Origin: an uncultured Elusimicrobiales bacterium
GTDB taxonomy: Bacteria > Elusimicrobiota > Elusimicrobia > Elusimicrobiales > Elusimicrobiaceae
Direction: 5' to 3'
DNA: 64,000 nt
Assembly (NCBI GenBank): GCA_944324645.1
Contig: CALUXB010000001.1
Coordinates: 1-64,000, forward strand
Translations under genes and position numbers: made by a program
Shown here: one piece after another, positions 8,958 to 18,294 of the stretch
Layout: each line of letters starts with the position of its first letter
Numbering within the stretch: position 1 is the first letter of the stretch
Notes under the pieces: generated by a model
Databases searched by the model: none
Told to the model about the DNA's origin: nothing
Seen by the model: the letters and a program-made list of their open reading frames with translations, nothing else

Positions 8958-9409
8958 ATCCGAAAATCAAAGGGATATTTTTGTTGATCTGTGCAGTATT
9001 GATTGTGGGGTTGGCGCTGTCTTTCTTTTCCCGCGCTACCCCTATAGAAGTGCAAATGCCGCTGGTAACGCGTGAAATGGTGGACGAAAACCAGGCCGCC
9101 ATTAAGGCCGCTGCGGAGAAACGCCAAAATGCAGCTGCGGCGCGCAAACGTGCCGAGCTGGAAATGCGTTTGTATCAATGCCAGGCAGACAGCGATTGTA
9201 TTATTGTGGACAAAGACCCTTGCGGTTGTTTGAAAGGGCCGGAAGGAGTGACGGCGATTAATTCTTCTATGACTTTGGAGTTTTCCCGCTTGGTGCAGGA
9301 AAAATCTTCTTTGGCAGAGGTGTGCCCGTCTGTGGCTTCTGCTGAAAAAGAATGCTCCGCTACCGCCCGGCCGGTTTGCCAACAGAATGTTTGTAAGATT
9401 GTGTATTAA
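8954..9409 (+). CDS. Membrane-anchored cysteine-rich periplasmic protein
   Basis: A 151-residue protein with one transmembrane helix at about residues 8-25, a charged Ala/Lys/Arg linker to about 75, and a cysteine-rich globular end. The arrangement C-x-C-x5-C-x8-C-x-C ... C ... C ... C ... C suggests disulphides outside the cytoplasm. The phrase DSDCIIVDKDPCGC resembles small Cys-rich domains of lipoproteins in other Gram-negative bacteria, whose function is unknown. Its ATG overlaps the secA stop (ATGA), so translation is coupled to secA, and lnt follows after 9 nt. No function assigned. Confidence 0.75.
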   Translation: MNPKIKGIFLLICAVLIVGLALSFFSRATPIEVQMPLVTREMVDENQAAIKAAAEKRQNAAAARKRAELEMRLYQCQADSDCIIVDKDPCGCLKGPEGVTAINSSMTLEFSRLVQEKSSLAEVCPSVASAEKECSATARPVCQQNVCKIVY

Positions 9410-9418
9410 AGTGTAAAA

Positions 9419-11044
9419 ATGAGCGCGTTACATCGTCCCTATTTGCAAGAAAAAGCCCCCAAAGAGCCCTCCCGCGTGTGGGCTCTTTTGGTGCGTTTAG
9501 GGGCGTCTTCTGTGCGTTTGCTGGGTCTTCTGGTTTGTGCTTGTGCTACAGCCGTTTTGTTTAACTTGGCTTACCCCAAACCTTCTTATAGTTTGCTGAT
9601 GTGGCTGGCGCTTGCTCCGTTCACCCTGGCCTTGGTGTGGGCGCGCAGTTTTTGGGGGAGCTTCTTTTATGGGTGGCTTACGGGTTGGCTGGTTTTTGCC
9701 GGGCTGTACCGTTGGGTTTTTATCACGTGTGTAGATGGCGGTGCAATGGGATATGTGTTGGCGTCTGCGGCGTGGCTGGGGTTGGCTGCCCTAATGGCGG
9801 TGCAGTTTGCTATTTTTGGAGGCAGCTGTTTTTATTTAAAACGCCTGCAGTGGGCCTTTCCGGTATTGGCGGCATTGGGCTGGGCGGCGTTGGAATGGGC
9901 GCACGAAATGCTGGCTACGTATGCGCTGGGGTTTCCGTGGTTTGCTTTGGGCTATTCCCAGTGGAATTTGCCGCAGATTATACAAATTGCTTCTTTTGCC
10001 GGAACCGCCGGTGTTAGCTTTTTAGTGGCTTTTGGCGGCATCAGTGTGGGATATGCTTTTGCTACGCCTTATTTGAAACGTGGTTTGGGGCAGTTGGTGC
10101 TAGCGGCTGCGGTGTTTTTGGGAACTTATGGGTTTGGTTCGGCGGTTTTATCCCGCCAGCCAGCGCATACGCTTCTTTCGCTGCAAGCGGCGGTTATACA
10201 GCCCAATATTGATCAGTATAAAAAATGGACGCCGGAATTTGGACAAGAGATTTTAAACACGATTACCCAAACCGGGGCAGAGTTGGTGGGTAAAAACTTA
10301 ATGCTGGCTGTATGGCCGGAAAGCGTAACCCCCGGCCCGGTGCAGCAGGAACCGTATCTTTCGCTAATGCAGGGGGTGGCGCAAGCATCTGGTGCGTGGC
10401 AGTTGGCGGGCTCCACTCGGGAGGCAGAAGGCAAACAATATGTCAGCGCGTTTTTATTTCCGCCTTCTATACAGCAAGCGGCTCTTTCTTCTTATGACAA
10501 AACACACTTGGTTCCCTTTGGCGAATATATTCCGTTTGACGGTTTGGTCCGTCGGCTTTTTCCCCAAGTAACTATATTAGGGGAACTGGGAGCTTTTTCT
10601 GCAGGGGAGTGGGAGCAACCTCTTTTGCAGCTGGATCAAATTCCGTTTGGCGTGACGATTTGCTATGAATCCGTCTTTTCCCGTTTATGGAAAGCGCAGG
10701 CTAAAGCCGGCGCGCGCTTTTTTGTTAATATCACTAATGATGCTTGGTTTTTTGATACGGACGCCCCGTACCAGCATTTGGCTGTTTCTGTGCTGCGCGC
10801 AGTAGAAACGCGCCGGCCGGTGTTGCGCGCAGCCAATACGGGCATCTCTGCAATCATTAGCCCCAGCGGTGAAATTTTGGCCCGCGCAGAATTAAACACC
10901 CGTGCGGTCTTGCAAGCGGCGGTGCCGCTGCCGCTGGGCGCTTACGACAGTTTCTATGTGCGCTGGGGGGATTGGTTTGCCTGGGTGTGCGCGGCAATTT
11001 ATTTTACGATTTTGATTTCCGTTATGGTGTTTGCCTATGAATAA
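9419..11044 (+). CDS. lnt: Apolipoprotein N-acyltransferase
   Basis: The 541-residue protein has an N-terminal half of about six to seven membrane helices and a C-terminal nitrilase-type domain. The Glu-Lys-Cys catalytic triad is visible as Glu301 in AVWPES, Lys361 in [12 protein letters not shown] and Cys415 in GVTICYES. Lnt adds the third acyl chain to lipoproteins at the outer face of the inner membrane, which fits the lipobox proteins at 15607-16041 and 19446-20024 and implies a Gram-negative envelope. It lies 9 nt after the previous gene and overlaps prfB by 8 nt. Confidence 0.95.
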   Translation: MSALHRPYLQEKAPKEPSRVWALLVRLGASSVRLLGLLVCACATAVLFNLAYPKPSYSLLMWLALAPFTLALVWARSFWGSFFYGWLTGWLVFAGLYRWVFITCVDGGAMGYVLASAAWLGLAALMAVQFAIFGGSCFYLKRLQWAFPVLAALGWAALEWAHEMLATYALGFPWFALGYSQWNLPQIIQIASFAGTAGVSFLVAFGGISVGYAFATPYLKRGLGQLVLAAAVFLGTYGFGSAVLSRQPAHTLLSLQAAVIQPNIDQYKKWTPEFGQEILNTITQTGAELVGKNLMLAVWPESVTPGPVQQEPYLSLMQGVAQASGAWQLAGSTREAEGKQYVSAFLFPPSIQQAALSSYDKTHLVPFGEYIPFDGLVRRLFPQVTILGELGAFSAGEWEQPLLQLDQIPFGVTICYESVFSRLWKAQAKAGARFFVNITNDAWFFDTDAPYQHLAVSVLRAVETRRPVLRAANTGISAIISPSGEILARAELNTRAVLQAAVPLPLGAYDSFYVRWGDWFAWVCAAIYFTILISVMVFAYE

Positions 11045-12155
11045 TATTGAATTTAAAGATATAGAAAATGCGCTGGCGGATTTGACGGGCCGCATCCAAA
11101 AAATCGGCCAAATGGAAAATATTCCTGCCAAACAAAAAGAACTGGCCGAGCAAGAAGCGCTGGCGGCGGACCCTTCTTTTTGGAACGACAATCAAAAAGC
11201 CAAGGCCGTTACGCAAAAAATAGACGGGCTCAAAAGCGCTATAGAAACTTACCACTCGTTATGCAAACAATTGGAAGATGCCCAAACTTTGTATGATTTG
11301 GCGCGGGAAGTGCAGGACCAAAGCGAACTGCCTTCTTTGGACGCGGCGGTAAAAGAGCTGAAAAAGCAAACTGAAAAAACGGAATTTGAAATCACCCTTT
11401 CGGACCCGCACGACAAACTGCGCGCCATTGTGACTGTGCACGCCGGAGCCGGCGGCACAGAATCGTGCGATTGGGCGCAAATGCTGTTGCGTATGTACAC
11501 CCGCTGGGCAGAACAACACGGGATGAAGGTGTCTATTACAGATACGCTGCCCGGGGAAGAGGCCGGCATTAAAAATGCTTCTATGATTATAGACGGGCCC
11601 TATGCATATGGGTATTTGAAAGGAGAAAACGGCGTGCACCGCTTAGTGCGTGTTTCCCCGTTTGACGCCAATGCGCGGCGGCATACTTCGTTTGCTTCGG
11701 TGGACGTGCTGCCAGACATTGAAGATGAAATCAATATTGAAATCCCGGAGCGCGATATTGAGCTGGAAACTTCCCGCGCAGGCGGGCACGGCGGGCAAAA
11801 CGTCAATAAGGTGGAAACGGCCGTGCGCCTGTTGCACAAACCCACTGGCATAGTGGTTTCCTGCCGCATAGAGCGCAGCCAGCTGCAAAACCGTCAGACC
11901 GCTATGAAAATGCTCAAAGCGCGTCTGTATGAAATGGAGCTGGATAAAAAACGCGCCGAGGCAGAAAAACGCTATGGTCAAAAAGGGGAAATTGCCTGGG
12001 GGCACCAAATCCGCTCTTATGTGTTTATGCCCTACCAGCTGGTAAAAGACCTGCGCACCGATTACGAAACTTCCAACATTACCGGCGTGATGGACGGGGA
12101 TTTGGACCCGTTTATGTTCGCCTACCTGCGCCACGAAGCCGAGCGCAAAGTATGA
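11037..12155 (+). CDS. prfB: Peptide chain release factor 2, without the frameshift site
   Basis: The 372-residue factor carries the stop-codon-reading tripeptide SPF ([14 protein letters not shown]) and the peptidyl-hydrolysis GGQ loop ([11 protein letters not shown]), so it is RF2, releasing at UAA and UGA. The frame is open from the ATG at 11037, which overlaps the lnt stop by 8 nt. The region matching the usual autoregulatory frameshift (after about codon 25; here [15 protein letters not shown]) has no in-frame TGA. A TTG at 11031 is a less likely start. Its own stop overlaps the next ATG (ATGA). Confidence 0.96.
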   Translation: MNNIEFKDIENALADLTGRIQKIGQMENIPAKQKELAEQEALAADPSFWNDNQKAKAVTQKIDGLKSAIETYHSLCKQLEDAQTLYDLAREVQDQSELPSLDAAVKELKKQTEKTEFEITLSDPHDKLRAIVTVHAGAGGTESCDWAQMLLRMYTRWAEQHGMKVSITDTLPGEEAGIKNASMIIDGPYAYGYLKGENGVHRLVRVSPFDANARRHTSFASVDVLPDIEDEINIEIPERDIELETSRAGGHGGQNVNKVETAVRLLHKPTGIVVSCRIERSQLQNRQTAMKMLKARLYEMELDKKRAEAEKRYGQKGEIAWGHQIRSYVFMPYQLVKDLRTDYETSNITGVMDGDLDPFMFAYLRHEAERKV

Positions 12156-13261
12156 GCGGCCTTTATATCCATATTCCCTTTTGCCGGCAGAAATGCCGCT
12201 ATTGTGATTTTGCCTCTTTTGCCGGGGCGGAAAGCCAAATAGATGTTTATTTGGACGCGTTGGAAAAAGAAGCTTCGTTTTACAGCGGAGCCCGTTTTGA
12301 TACGCTGTATATAGGCGGCGGCACGCCCAGTTTGCTCTCTGCTCCCCAGCTGGAGCGTTTGTGTGCATTGCTAGAGAGGCATTTTGGGCCGCTTGCGCGC
12401 TTTAGCGAAAGCACCCTGGAGGCCAACCCCGAAAGCCTTACTGCCGAAAAATTACACGTACTGAAAGAAGCAGGGCTAAACCGCTTAAGCCTGGGCCTGC
12501 AAAGTTTTGACGATGCGGTATTAAAGCGCATCGGACGCATTCACGATGTGCAAGCTTTTCTTTCTGCCTATGCGTGTGCGCGCCGCAGCGGGTTTGAGAA
12601 TATCAGCGTAGATTTAATAGCCGGCTTGCCGGGGCAAAGCGAACAAGGTTTTTTGGAAGGGCTTAAAAAACTGCTTGCGCTGGGGCCGCAGCATATCTCC
12701 GTCTATGGGCTTCAAATAGAAGAGGGCACCCCTTTTTACCGCGACGGCGTGCAAACCGATGAAGATTTGCTCCGCCGCGAGCTGGAACAAACCCATTTTC
12801 TGTTGGAGCGGAATGGCTTTACCCACTATGAAATCTCTAATTTTGCCCACACAGGCCGCCAAAGCCAACACAACATCAATTATTGGCGCAACGGGGAATA
12901 TTTAGGGTTGGGCGCGGCGGCGGCTTCTTACCAAAATGGCACGCGCCGCTGCAATACAGCAGATTTAAAACAATACATAGCGCAAGTACAGGCCGGGCAC
13001 CTCCCTACTGATTTTTGCGAAACATTGACCGGGTTAGCTAAAGAAGGAGAGCAGATTATGCTGGGCCTTCGGATATTGGGCGGAGTGAAACTCTCGCCGC
13101 GCCAGCAACAGCTTTTTGCGCGGGAAATAACCGGCTTAGTGGCGCGCGGGCTGCTGGAGCAGAAAAAGGATATAATAAAATTAACTTTTGAGGGGCTGTT
13201 TTTAGCTAACCAGGCGTTTATGGCTTTTGTCGGCCCGTTTGAGGATAAAGAATGCAAGTAA
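12152..13261 (+). CDS. hemW: HemW-like radical SAM protein
   Basis: The 369-residue protein starts with the radical SAM cluster motif C11-RQK-C15-RY-C18 inside [16 protein letters not shown], followed by [14 protein letters not shown] and the C-terminal HNINYW...YLGLGAAA segment that marks HemW rather than true HemN. HemW proteins bind heme and are thought to insert it into target proteins; they are often misannotated as coproporphyrinogen oxidase. No heme genes are in the window, so its partner is unknown. It overlaps prfB by 4 nt and the next gene by 10 nt. Confidence 0.85.
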   Translation: MSGLYIHIPFCRQKCRYCDFASFAGAESQIDVYLDALEKEASFYSGARFDTLYIGGGTPSLLSAPQLERLCALLERHFGPLARFSESTLEANPESLTAEKLHVLKEAGLNRLSLGLQSFDDAVLKRIGRIHDVQAFLSAYACARRSGFENISVDLIAGLPGQSEQGFLEGLKKLLALGPQHISVYGLQIEEGTPFYRDGVQTDEDLLRRELEQTHFLLERNGFTHYEISNFAHTGRQSQHNINYWRNGEYLGLGAAAASYQNGTRRCNTADLKQYIAQVQAGHLPTDFCETLTGLAKEGEQIMLGLRILGGVKLSPRQQQLFAREITGLVARGLLEQKKDIIKLTFEGLFLANQAFMAFVGPFEDKECK

Positions 13262-13977
13262 CTGCTTACCATACGGCTGTGTTTAAAGAAAAAGAGGATT
13301 TGCCTCTTTTTATTTGCCGTCATATAGCGCAATTGGAAGAGGGCGATGTCCTGGTGGTGTCTTCTAAATTAGTTTGCTTGTGGAAGGGGCTCAGCGTCCC
13401 CTATCTTAACAAACGTCAAAAGCAACGCTTGATACAAAGCCAGAGTGAGCGGGCCTTAAAAACCAAACTGGCCTGGCTGACTATTAAAGCGGGTATGGTA
13501 ATGACCAATGCCGGGATAGACGAGTCTAACGCCAACGGTAAATTGCTTCTTTTGCCGCGTGATTTGTACGCTTGCGCCGCTGAGCTGCGCCGGGCGCTGT
13601 GTAAAAAATACGGGATAAAAAAACTAGGTGTAATTATTACTGACAGTATGATTTTGCCGCTGCGGGCCGGCGTAATTGGCGCGGCGGCGGCGTATGCTGG
13701 CTTTTGCGGCGTGCGCGATGAGCGCGGCAAAAAAGACATCTTTGGCAAAAAGTTGGAAACCACATTGGTCAATTTGGCAGACGCTTTGGCGGCGGCCGCC
13801 GCGCTAAATATGGGGGAGCGCAACGAGCAGAAACCGCTTTGCCGCATTAGCGGCGCGCCGGTGCGTTTCGTGCAAAAAACAAACCCGGCGGAAATCATCT
13901 ATCCGCCGGAGCAAGACTTGTATGCCCCGCTTTTTAAAGCGGCAGGTTTAACAAAAAAGAGGGAAAAAAATGATTAA
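13252..13977 (+). CDS. Coenzyme F420-0:L-glutamate ligase (CofE)-family protein
   Basis: The 241-residue protein shows CofE-family signatures in order: GDVLVVSSKLV near the N-terminus, MTNAGIDESNA near 85, LLPRDL, GVIITDS near 125, RAGVIGAAAAYAGFCGVRD and the metal/substrate loop RGKKDIFGKKLETTLVNLAD, ending in MGE....P. In methanogens and actinobacteria CofE adds gamma-glutamates to F420. In a fermentative bacterium without visible F420 genes the acceptor may be different. AGGA lies six bases before the ATG. It overlaps hemW (10 nt) and mscL (8 nt), so it is firmly in the operon. Family is clear, substrate is not. Confidence 0.8.
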   Translation: MQVTAYHTAVFKEKEDLPLFICRHIAQLEEGDVLVVSSKLVCLWKGLSVPYLNKRQKQRLIQSQSERALKTKLAWLTIKAGMVMTNAGIDESNANGKLLLLPRDLYACAAELRRALCKKYGIKKLGVIITDSMILPLRAGVIGAAAAYAGFCGVRDERGKKDIFGKKLETTLVNLADALAAAAALNMGERNEQKPLCRISGAPVRFVQKTNPAEIIYPPEQDLYAPLFKAAGLTKKREKND

Positions 13978-14434
13978 AAATATTATTTCAGAGTTTAAAC
14001 AATTTGTCATGCGCGGCAACGTCATTGATATGGCAGTAGGTATTATCATCGGCGGGGCTTTTACCAAAATCGTCAACTCTATGGTGGCTGATGTATTGAT
14101 GCCACCTTTAGGGCTTTTGATGGGCAAGGTGGATTTTTCCAACTGGTTTATTGTGTTAAAAGAAGGCTCCCAAGCCGGGCCGTATGTTTCTTTGTCTGCG
14201 GCGCAGGCGGCGGGAGCTACGACGATTAATGTGGGAAATTTTTTGAACACAATTATTAGTTTTTTAATTGTAGCTCTTTGTATTTTTATGCTGATTAAAG
14301 CTATTAACAAGCTGGATAATTTAAAGAAAAAACCGGCCCCAGCCCTGGCCACCAAAGTCTGTCCGTTTTGCTTTAGCACCATAGATATACGTGCAGTAAA
14401 GTGCCCGGATTGCACGGCGGATTTAAACAAATAA
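13970..14434 (+). CDS. mscL: Large-conductance mechanosensitive channel with C-terminal zinc ribbon
   Basis: The 154-residue protein begins with the conserved MscL N-terminal helix and first membrane span (EFKQFVMRGNVIDMAVGIIIGGAF), has a periplasmic loop at about 48-80 and a second span at about 85-108. After a Lys-rich linker the C-terminus carries CPFCFST...KCPDC, two CxxC pairs forming a probable zinc ribbon. MscL opens under membrane tension as a safety valve against osmotic down-shock. It is the last gene of the secA chain and is followed by a terminator. Confidence 0.95.
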   Translation: MIKNIISEFKQFVMRGNVIDMAVGIIIGGAFTKIVNSMVADVLMPPLGLLMGKVDFSNWFIVLKEGSQAGPYVSLSAAQAAGATTINVGNFLNTIISFLIVALCIFMLIKAINKLDNLKKKPAPALATKVCPFCFSTIDIRAVKCPDCTADLNK

Positions 14435-14450
14435 ATTGGTTGTGAAGCAC

Positions 14451-14482
14451 AAAACGCAGCCTTTTTCGGGCTGCGTTTTTCT
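14451..14482 (+). terminator. Rho-independent terminator ending the secA-mscL operon
   Basis: AACGCAGCC and GGGCTGCGTT form a stem around a T-rich loop, followed by TTTTTCTT. Confidence 0.88.
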
Positions 14483-14556
14483 TAATGCATTGCCTAAAAG
14501 AAAAGGATTCGTTTATCCTATGTGGACGTATCTTCTTTTCTTATCCATAGCAGTTA

Positions 14557-14585
14557 TTGGTCAACAGCGGGGTTTTTGTTACAAT
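14557..14585 (+). promoter_or_regulatory. Leaderless-type promoter with extended -10
   Basis: TTGGTC (14557-14562), 17-nt spacer, and TACAAT (14580-14585) with the extended TG motif (TGTTACAAT). The ATG at 14592 begins six bases after the -10 box. Confidence 0.65.
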
Positions 14586-14591
14586 AAGAAT

Positions 14592-15374
14592 ATGATTTAC
14601 TTTGCACACCGCGGCGCCAGCACGCTCGCTCCTGCCAATTCTTTGCCGGCTTTTGCTTTAGCGCGGCAGCAGGGTTGCACGCATTATGAATTGGATGTGC
14701 ATTTAAGCAAAGACGGCTGTTTGGTGGTGCACCACGATTATTATTTGGGCACAGACACCACGTGCACGCGGGATATAAAAGATATTACGTTTTCTGATTT
14801 AAACCAATGCCGCATCTTGCATTCTTTTGACAAAGAAATTATTGTCCGGCCCCCGCTTTTGCGCGAGGTGCTTCCCGTTATTGTAGAAGATTTGGCTCTT
14901 TTAAATGTAGAAATAAAAAACGATGACAATGTGTACCCAGATATTGAAAAAATTATTTGGGAAAGGGCTAGTTCTTTCGGGCCGGAAGCTCTCAAGAAAA
15001 TGCTTTTCTCCAGTTTTGATTATCCCACACTGCAGCGTTTGCGCAAGATTGCACCGGGGGCACAAATCGGGTTGTTGACGCGAATGTTTGAGCCACAAAA
15101 AGCCCGCAATATAGGCGCCTATAGTGTGCATATGAATAAAACGCGCATTACCAAAGAGATTGTAGATCTTTGCCACGCGGAAGGGCGCCAAGTGTTTGTT
15201 TATACGGTAAATGACAAATATACGGCCCATTCCTTAGAGCGTATTGGCGTAGATGGTATTTTTACGGATAATCCGGGCCTGTTTTTGCCGGGCAAGCACG
15301 AGCTGCCGGAAGAATTGTGCGAAAAATACACGCCGCTGAAATTATCTAAAAAAACCAAAATTCCCCGTTTTTGA
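14592..15374 (+). CDS. Glycerophosphodiester phosphodiesterase family protein
   Basis: A 260-residue GDPD/TIM-barrel protein. It begins with YFAHRGAS, whose His and Arg are catalytic, followed by NSLPAFALA, ELDVHLSKDGCLVVHHD (metal-binding Glu and Asp plus second His) and a C-terminal VYTVND...IGVDGIFTDNPG motif. These enzymes split glycerophosphodiesters into glycerol-3-phosphate and an alcohol. There is no signal peptide from this start, so a cytoplasmic location is likely. The ATG at 14592 is chosen because a good promoter ends six bases earlier and longer frames would start inside the mscL terminator; an ATG at 14520 is a weaker alternative. Confidence 0.85.
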   Translation: MIYFAHRGASTLAPANSLPAFALARQQGCTHYELDVHLSKDGCLVVHHDYYLGTDTTCTRDIKDITFSDLNQCRILHSFDKEIIVRPPLLREVLPVIVEDLALLNVEIKNDDNVYPDIEKIIWERASSFGPEALKKMLFSSFDYPTLQRLRKIAPGAQIGLLTRMFEPQKARNIGAYSVHMNKTRITKEIVDLCHAEGRQVFVYTVNDKYTAHSLERIGVDGIFTDNPGLFLPGKHELPEELCEKYTPLKLSKKTKIPRF

Positions 15375-15569
15375 TGTTACTTTGCGCAGCAATTATACGG
15401 GCACTTGTCCGTATGGTCCTGTTTGTTCTAGGTCAAGAGCGGGGGAACCATAGAATACGTATTTAATGGGTGGCGCGGGCACAAAGCCTGTTTTGACGTT
15501 GTAAAAAGTGGGTAAGGCTGAAAAAACAAAACGCTTGCGCGCAGTATCAAGTCGTTAAAAGACAATAAA

Positions 15570-15594
15570 AAACCCGCCTTTTGGGCGGGTTTTT
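15570..15594. terminator. Bidirectional Rho-independent terminator
   Basis: AACCCGCC and GGCGGGTT with a TTTTG loop, T-rich on both strands. It ends the minus-strand lipoprotein gene and could also stop transcription from the GDPD gene. Confidence 0.85.
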
Positions 15595-15606
15595 GACGGA
15601 TAAATG

Positions 15607-16041
15607 TTAATAGTCGTATCCGCTGTAGGAAGAAGAATAGTCTGAAGTGGTACCGCTGTCCACTTCGGCGGAGCCGCTTTGATAGCCATAATACTGGTCT
15701 GGTGAATAGCGGCGCGGTTTTTCCCATAAACGTTTGGTGGTGCGGTAATCGCGTTCGCTGGGTACGCCCGGCACTTTGGGCTGGGTACGTTCATCAAAGA
15801 AATAAACATTCTTTTGGGTGTCGGGCTGCACATCAAAAATATAATTGGACTCTATGCTGGGTTTGGCTTCGCGGCGCTCTTGAAAAGCTTGCCGGTCCAA
15901 GTCCTCCAAGTAGTCCTCTTCGGTTAAATAAATTTTGCGTTGGTAGCGCTGGGAGTCCTGGTCTTTGGAATTGGCCGAAGAGCAAGCAGCCAGACCAAGG
16001 CACATAGCAGACAATACAGCTAAATGAATGAAGGTTTTCAT
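15607..16041 (-). CDS. Small lipoprotein of unknown function
   Basis: The 144-residue product has a lipoprotein signal peptide with lipobox LAAC (MKTFIHLAVLSAMCLGLAAC), so Cys20 should be lipidated by the Lgt/Lsp/Lnt pathway. The mature part is hydrophilic, rich in Tyr, Arg, Asp and Glu, and ends in a low-complexity Ser/Tyr/Gly/Asp tail (SSSYSGYDY). The start at 16041 is set by AAAGGAG just upstream and by the signal peptide. It follows folD on the same strand by 10 nt. No domain is recognised. Confidence 0.8.
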   Translation of the reverse strand: MKTFIHLAVLSAMCLGLAACSSANSKDQDSQRYQRKIYLTEEDYLEDLDRQAFQERREAKPSIESNYIFDVQPDTQKNVYFFDERTQPKVPGVPSERDYRTTKRLWEKPRRYSPDQYYGYQSGSAEVDSGTTSDYSSSYSGYDY

Positions 16042-16051
16042 AAGTTCTCCT

Positions 16052-16918
16052 TTAAGCCTTTCTTTCCCCTGATAATATAATGTTTTCAAGCAAACACGCA
16101 AGCGTTACGGGGCCCACGCCGCCGGGTACGGGGGAGATTTTGCAGCCCTTATCAAGCAGCTGCTGCGTGCAGGCATCGCCACACAAGCGGCCCTGCGGAT
16201 CTAGGTTGGTGGCAATGTCTATTATTGTTGCGCCCGGTGGTACGTTTTGCGGTGTCAGCAGCCCCGGGTGTCCGGCTGCGGCGCAAATTAAATCGGCGTT
16301 TTGCAAAGAAAAAGCCAAATCCCGCGTGCAGGTGTGACAAATCTTTACGGTGGCGTTGCGGCACGTTAGTAAATGGGCCAAAGGTCTGCCTACGGTGGGG
16401 GAGCGGCCTATTACGACGGCTTCTTTTCCTGGCAGTTCTATGTTGTGCGCGTCCAGAAGCCGTATCACCGCCATAGCTGTGCAGGGTACAAACGTGGGCA
16501 AGGCTTCTATGTCCTGCCACGTTTTACATAAAAATAAGTTTCCGGCAGATACATTGGACATTCCGTCAATGTCTTTTTCCGGGGCGATAAAATGGGTAAA
16601 ACCGCTTTGGGCCAAAGCCGGCGGCAAAGGGCGCGGAATTAAAATAGCGTCAATGTCCGGTTGGGCAGAGGCTTTTTGTAAAAGGGACAGAAATTCTTTT
16701 ACCGGGGTATTTTTGTTAATTTCATATACTTGGCAGCGCACTCCCAGTTTTTCTGCGGCCTGTACTTCTTTTTTTAAATACACATAAGCGCCATAGTCGT
16801 CGGTGGAACCGACGGCAAAAAGCGATATGGGCCGCCCCAATTTTTGCGCAACTGCTTCCGCCCGTGCCGCCAGCGGCGCGCGCAGGGCTGCAGCTAATGT
16901 TCTGCCTTCTAAAATCAT
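16052..16918 (-). CDS. folD: Bifunctional methylene-THF dehydrogenase / methenyl-THF cyclohydrolase
   Basis: The 288-residue protein matches FolD in length and motifs: the catalytic Lys in YVYLKKEVQAAEKLG, the PEKDIDGMSNVSAG segment, the Rossmann motif VVIGRSPTVGRPLAHLL and the C-terminal PVPGGVGPVT. FolD interconverts 5,10-methylene-, methenyl- and 10-formyl-tetrahydrofolate in one-carbon metabolism. The SPTVGRP motif replaces the usual S-x-IVGKP, a mild deviation. It is the first gene of a two-gene unit with the lipoprotein; the ATG sits in an AT-rich palindromic patch (ATATATGATATC). Confidence 0.95.
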   Translation of the reverse strand: MILEGRTLAAALRAPLAARAEAVAQKLGRPISLFAVGSTDDYGAYVYLKKEVQAAEKLGVRCQVYEINKNTPVKEFLSLLQKASAQPDIDAILIPRPLPPALAQSGFTHFIAPEKDIDGMSNVSAGNLFLCKTWQDIEALPTFVPCTAMAVIRLLDAHNIELPGKEAVVIGRSPTVGRPLAHLLTCRNATVKICHTCTRDLAFSLQNADLICAAAGHPGLLTPQNVPPGATIIDIATNLDPQGRLCGDACTQQLLDKGCKISPVPGGVGPVTLACLLENIILSGERKA

Positions 16919-17339
16919 ATATATATGATATCAAATTCGGCCCCGGGTCCGCCGCTGCTCTTGGGTGGGCGCCAAAGCAAAGTATGGCGAAAGGTTGAAA
17001 ATTAGGGTGGCAGGCAAACACCCTGGCCTCGCTCTTGTGCGCGGTTTGAAATGGGGTGTAAGAGTGCTGAAAACTATGGAAACAGGCAAGGCCTCCGGCC
17101 TGCCTCTGCCGTAGCTTTTGGGTGCGTGGGCGGCTGCGTTATACCGCTGTGTGCACCAAATCTATAGAAGCATCTGCTCAACCCGAATGCCAGAGGACAG
17201 AGCTATGCGGGGCTTGTAAAAGGGCGTATAGGCTATGCCTGCAGCTTAGCCTGACAAATGCGTTCTAGGAAATGATAAAATATACATATACTTTAATCTA
17301 TACCGCTTGGTGTGCCCGGCGGACTCTTTTGGAGGGCGT
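16919..17339. other. Intergenic region, no gene recognised
   Basis: This 421-nt divergent gap between folD and the PIN/TRAM gene has no convincing frame. It holds a GC-rich bulged hairpin at 17084-17105 (AGGC-a-AGGCC/GGCCT-GCCT) and AT-rich promoter-like sequence at 17275-17300. I looked for RNase P, tmRNA and SRP RNA signatures and saw none. Confidence 0.5.
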
Positions 17340-18287
17340 ATGCCTATTTGGATTTTTCGCTTTTCTACGCTGATTGCGTTTCCGTTTTTAACCTATGATT
17401 TTATTGATAAAGATCCCTTGTCTTTGGCAGCAGGCTTGTTGTGTGCGTTGATTGTTATTATTGCCGAAGCGGTGTTTAAGCGGCTGCGGCTGATTAAAAT
17501 TATGATTGCCTGTTCCGGCTTTTTATTGGGCTATTTGTTATTTGTTTTTACCGATTATGCAGTGCAAAATTTCTCCAATTCCAGTTCTTTGGCTTGGTGG
17601 GTGGATTACGGCCGCCAGGTAGAAATCGGCTTGATTGTGTTTGGGGTGTTGGCCAGTTTGTTTAAATCGCGTGATTTGGAAGGGCTCTCTTACAAGGGCC
17701 GCCATTTAAAAGTGGCCGACGTCAGCGCACTAATGGACGGGCGCATTGTGGATCTGTGCGAGATTAATTTTCTGTCCGGTATTATCGTTATCCCGGTTTT
17801 TGTGCTGGAAACGCTTAACAAAATGGCCGCTTCCAAAGACCCGCTGGAGCGCGCCAAAGGCCGCCGCGGCTTAGACGTGGCCACCCGTTTGCAGGAACTC
17901 AAAGAAATTGCGGTGCGCGTAACGTCTAAAACCCCCAAAGCGGAAAACGATGTGGAACGTGTGGTAAAACTGGCCAAAAGCTTTGATGCTGAAGTGGTAA
18001 CGCTGGATTTTAACGTCAATAAAATTGGCGCTTTATATGATGTAGTCGTTTTAAATATTGCCGATTTGGCCACCGCTTTAAAGCCGGTGGTACTGCCGGG
18101 GGAAACGATGTCTCTGTTTATTATGAAGGACGGCAAAGAAAAGGAACAGGGCATCGGGTACTTAGACGACGGCACAATGGTTGTGGTAGAAGATGGACGT
18201 AAATTCATTGGCAAACGGACCGAGGTTTCTGTCTATTCCATTTTGCAGACTTCTTCGGGCCGTATGATTTTTGCTAAAACTAAATAG
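17340..18287 (+). CDS. YacL-like membrane protein with PIN and TRAM domains
   Basis: The 315-residue protein has four membrane helices in residues 1-110, then a PIN nuclease fold (DVSALMDGRIVDLCE at about 130, with acidic residues continuing to LERAKGRRGLD and VVTLDFNVNKIG) and a C-terminal TRAM-like RNA-binding domain (PGETMSLFIMKDGKEKEQGIGYLDDGTMVVVEDGRK). This is the YacL/YdaT-type arrangement, often found next to ispD. The start at 17340 has GGAGGG just upstream; an earlier GTG at 17307 is possible. The next gene begins 7 nt later. A membrane-tethered RNase role is inferred. Confidence 0.88.
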   Translation: MPIWIFRFSTLIAFPFLTYDFIDKDPLSLAAGLLCALIVIIAEAVFKRLRLIKIMIACSGFLLGYLLFVFTDYAVQNFSNSSSLAWWVDYGRQVEIGLIVFGVLASLFKSRDLEGLSYKGRHLKVADVSALMDGRIVDLCEINFLSGIIVIPVFVLETLNKMAASKDPLERAKGRRGLDVATRLQELKEIAVRVTSKTPKAENDVERVVKLAKSFDAEVVTLDFNVNKIGALYDVVVLNIADLATALKPVVLPGETMSLFIMKDGKEKEQGIGYLDDGTMVVVEDGRKFIGKRTEVSVYSILQTSSGRMIFAKTK

Positions 18288-18294
18288 GACAGCG

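Noticed and set aside
14436-14591. 52-residue N-terminal extension of the GDPD protein
   Set aside because: It would begin inside the mscL terminator, while a good promoter ends six bases before the ATG at 14592.
16919-17339. Possible housekeeping RNA (RNase P, tmRNA, SRP RNA) in the folD upstream gap
   Set aside because: None of the conserved core sequences of these RNAs was found on either strand; only a short bulged hairpin is present.
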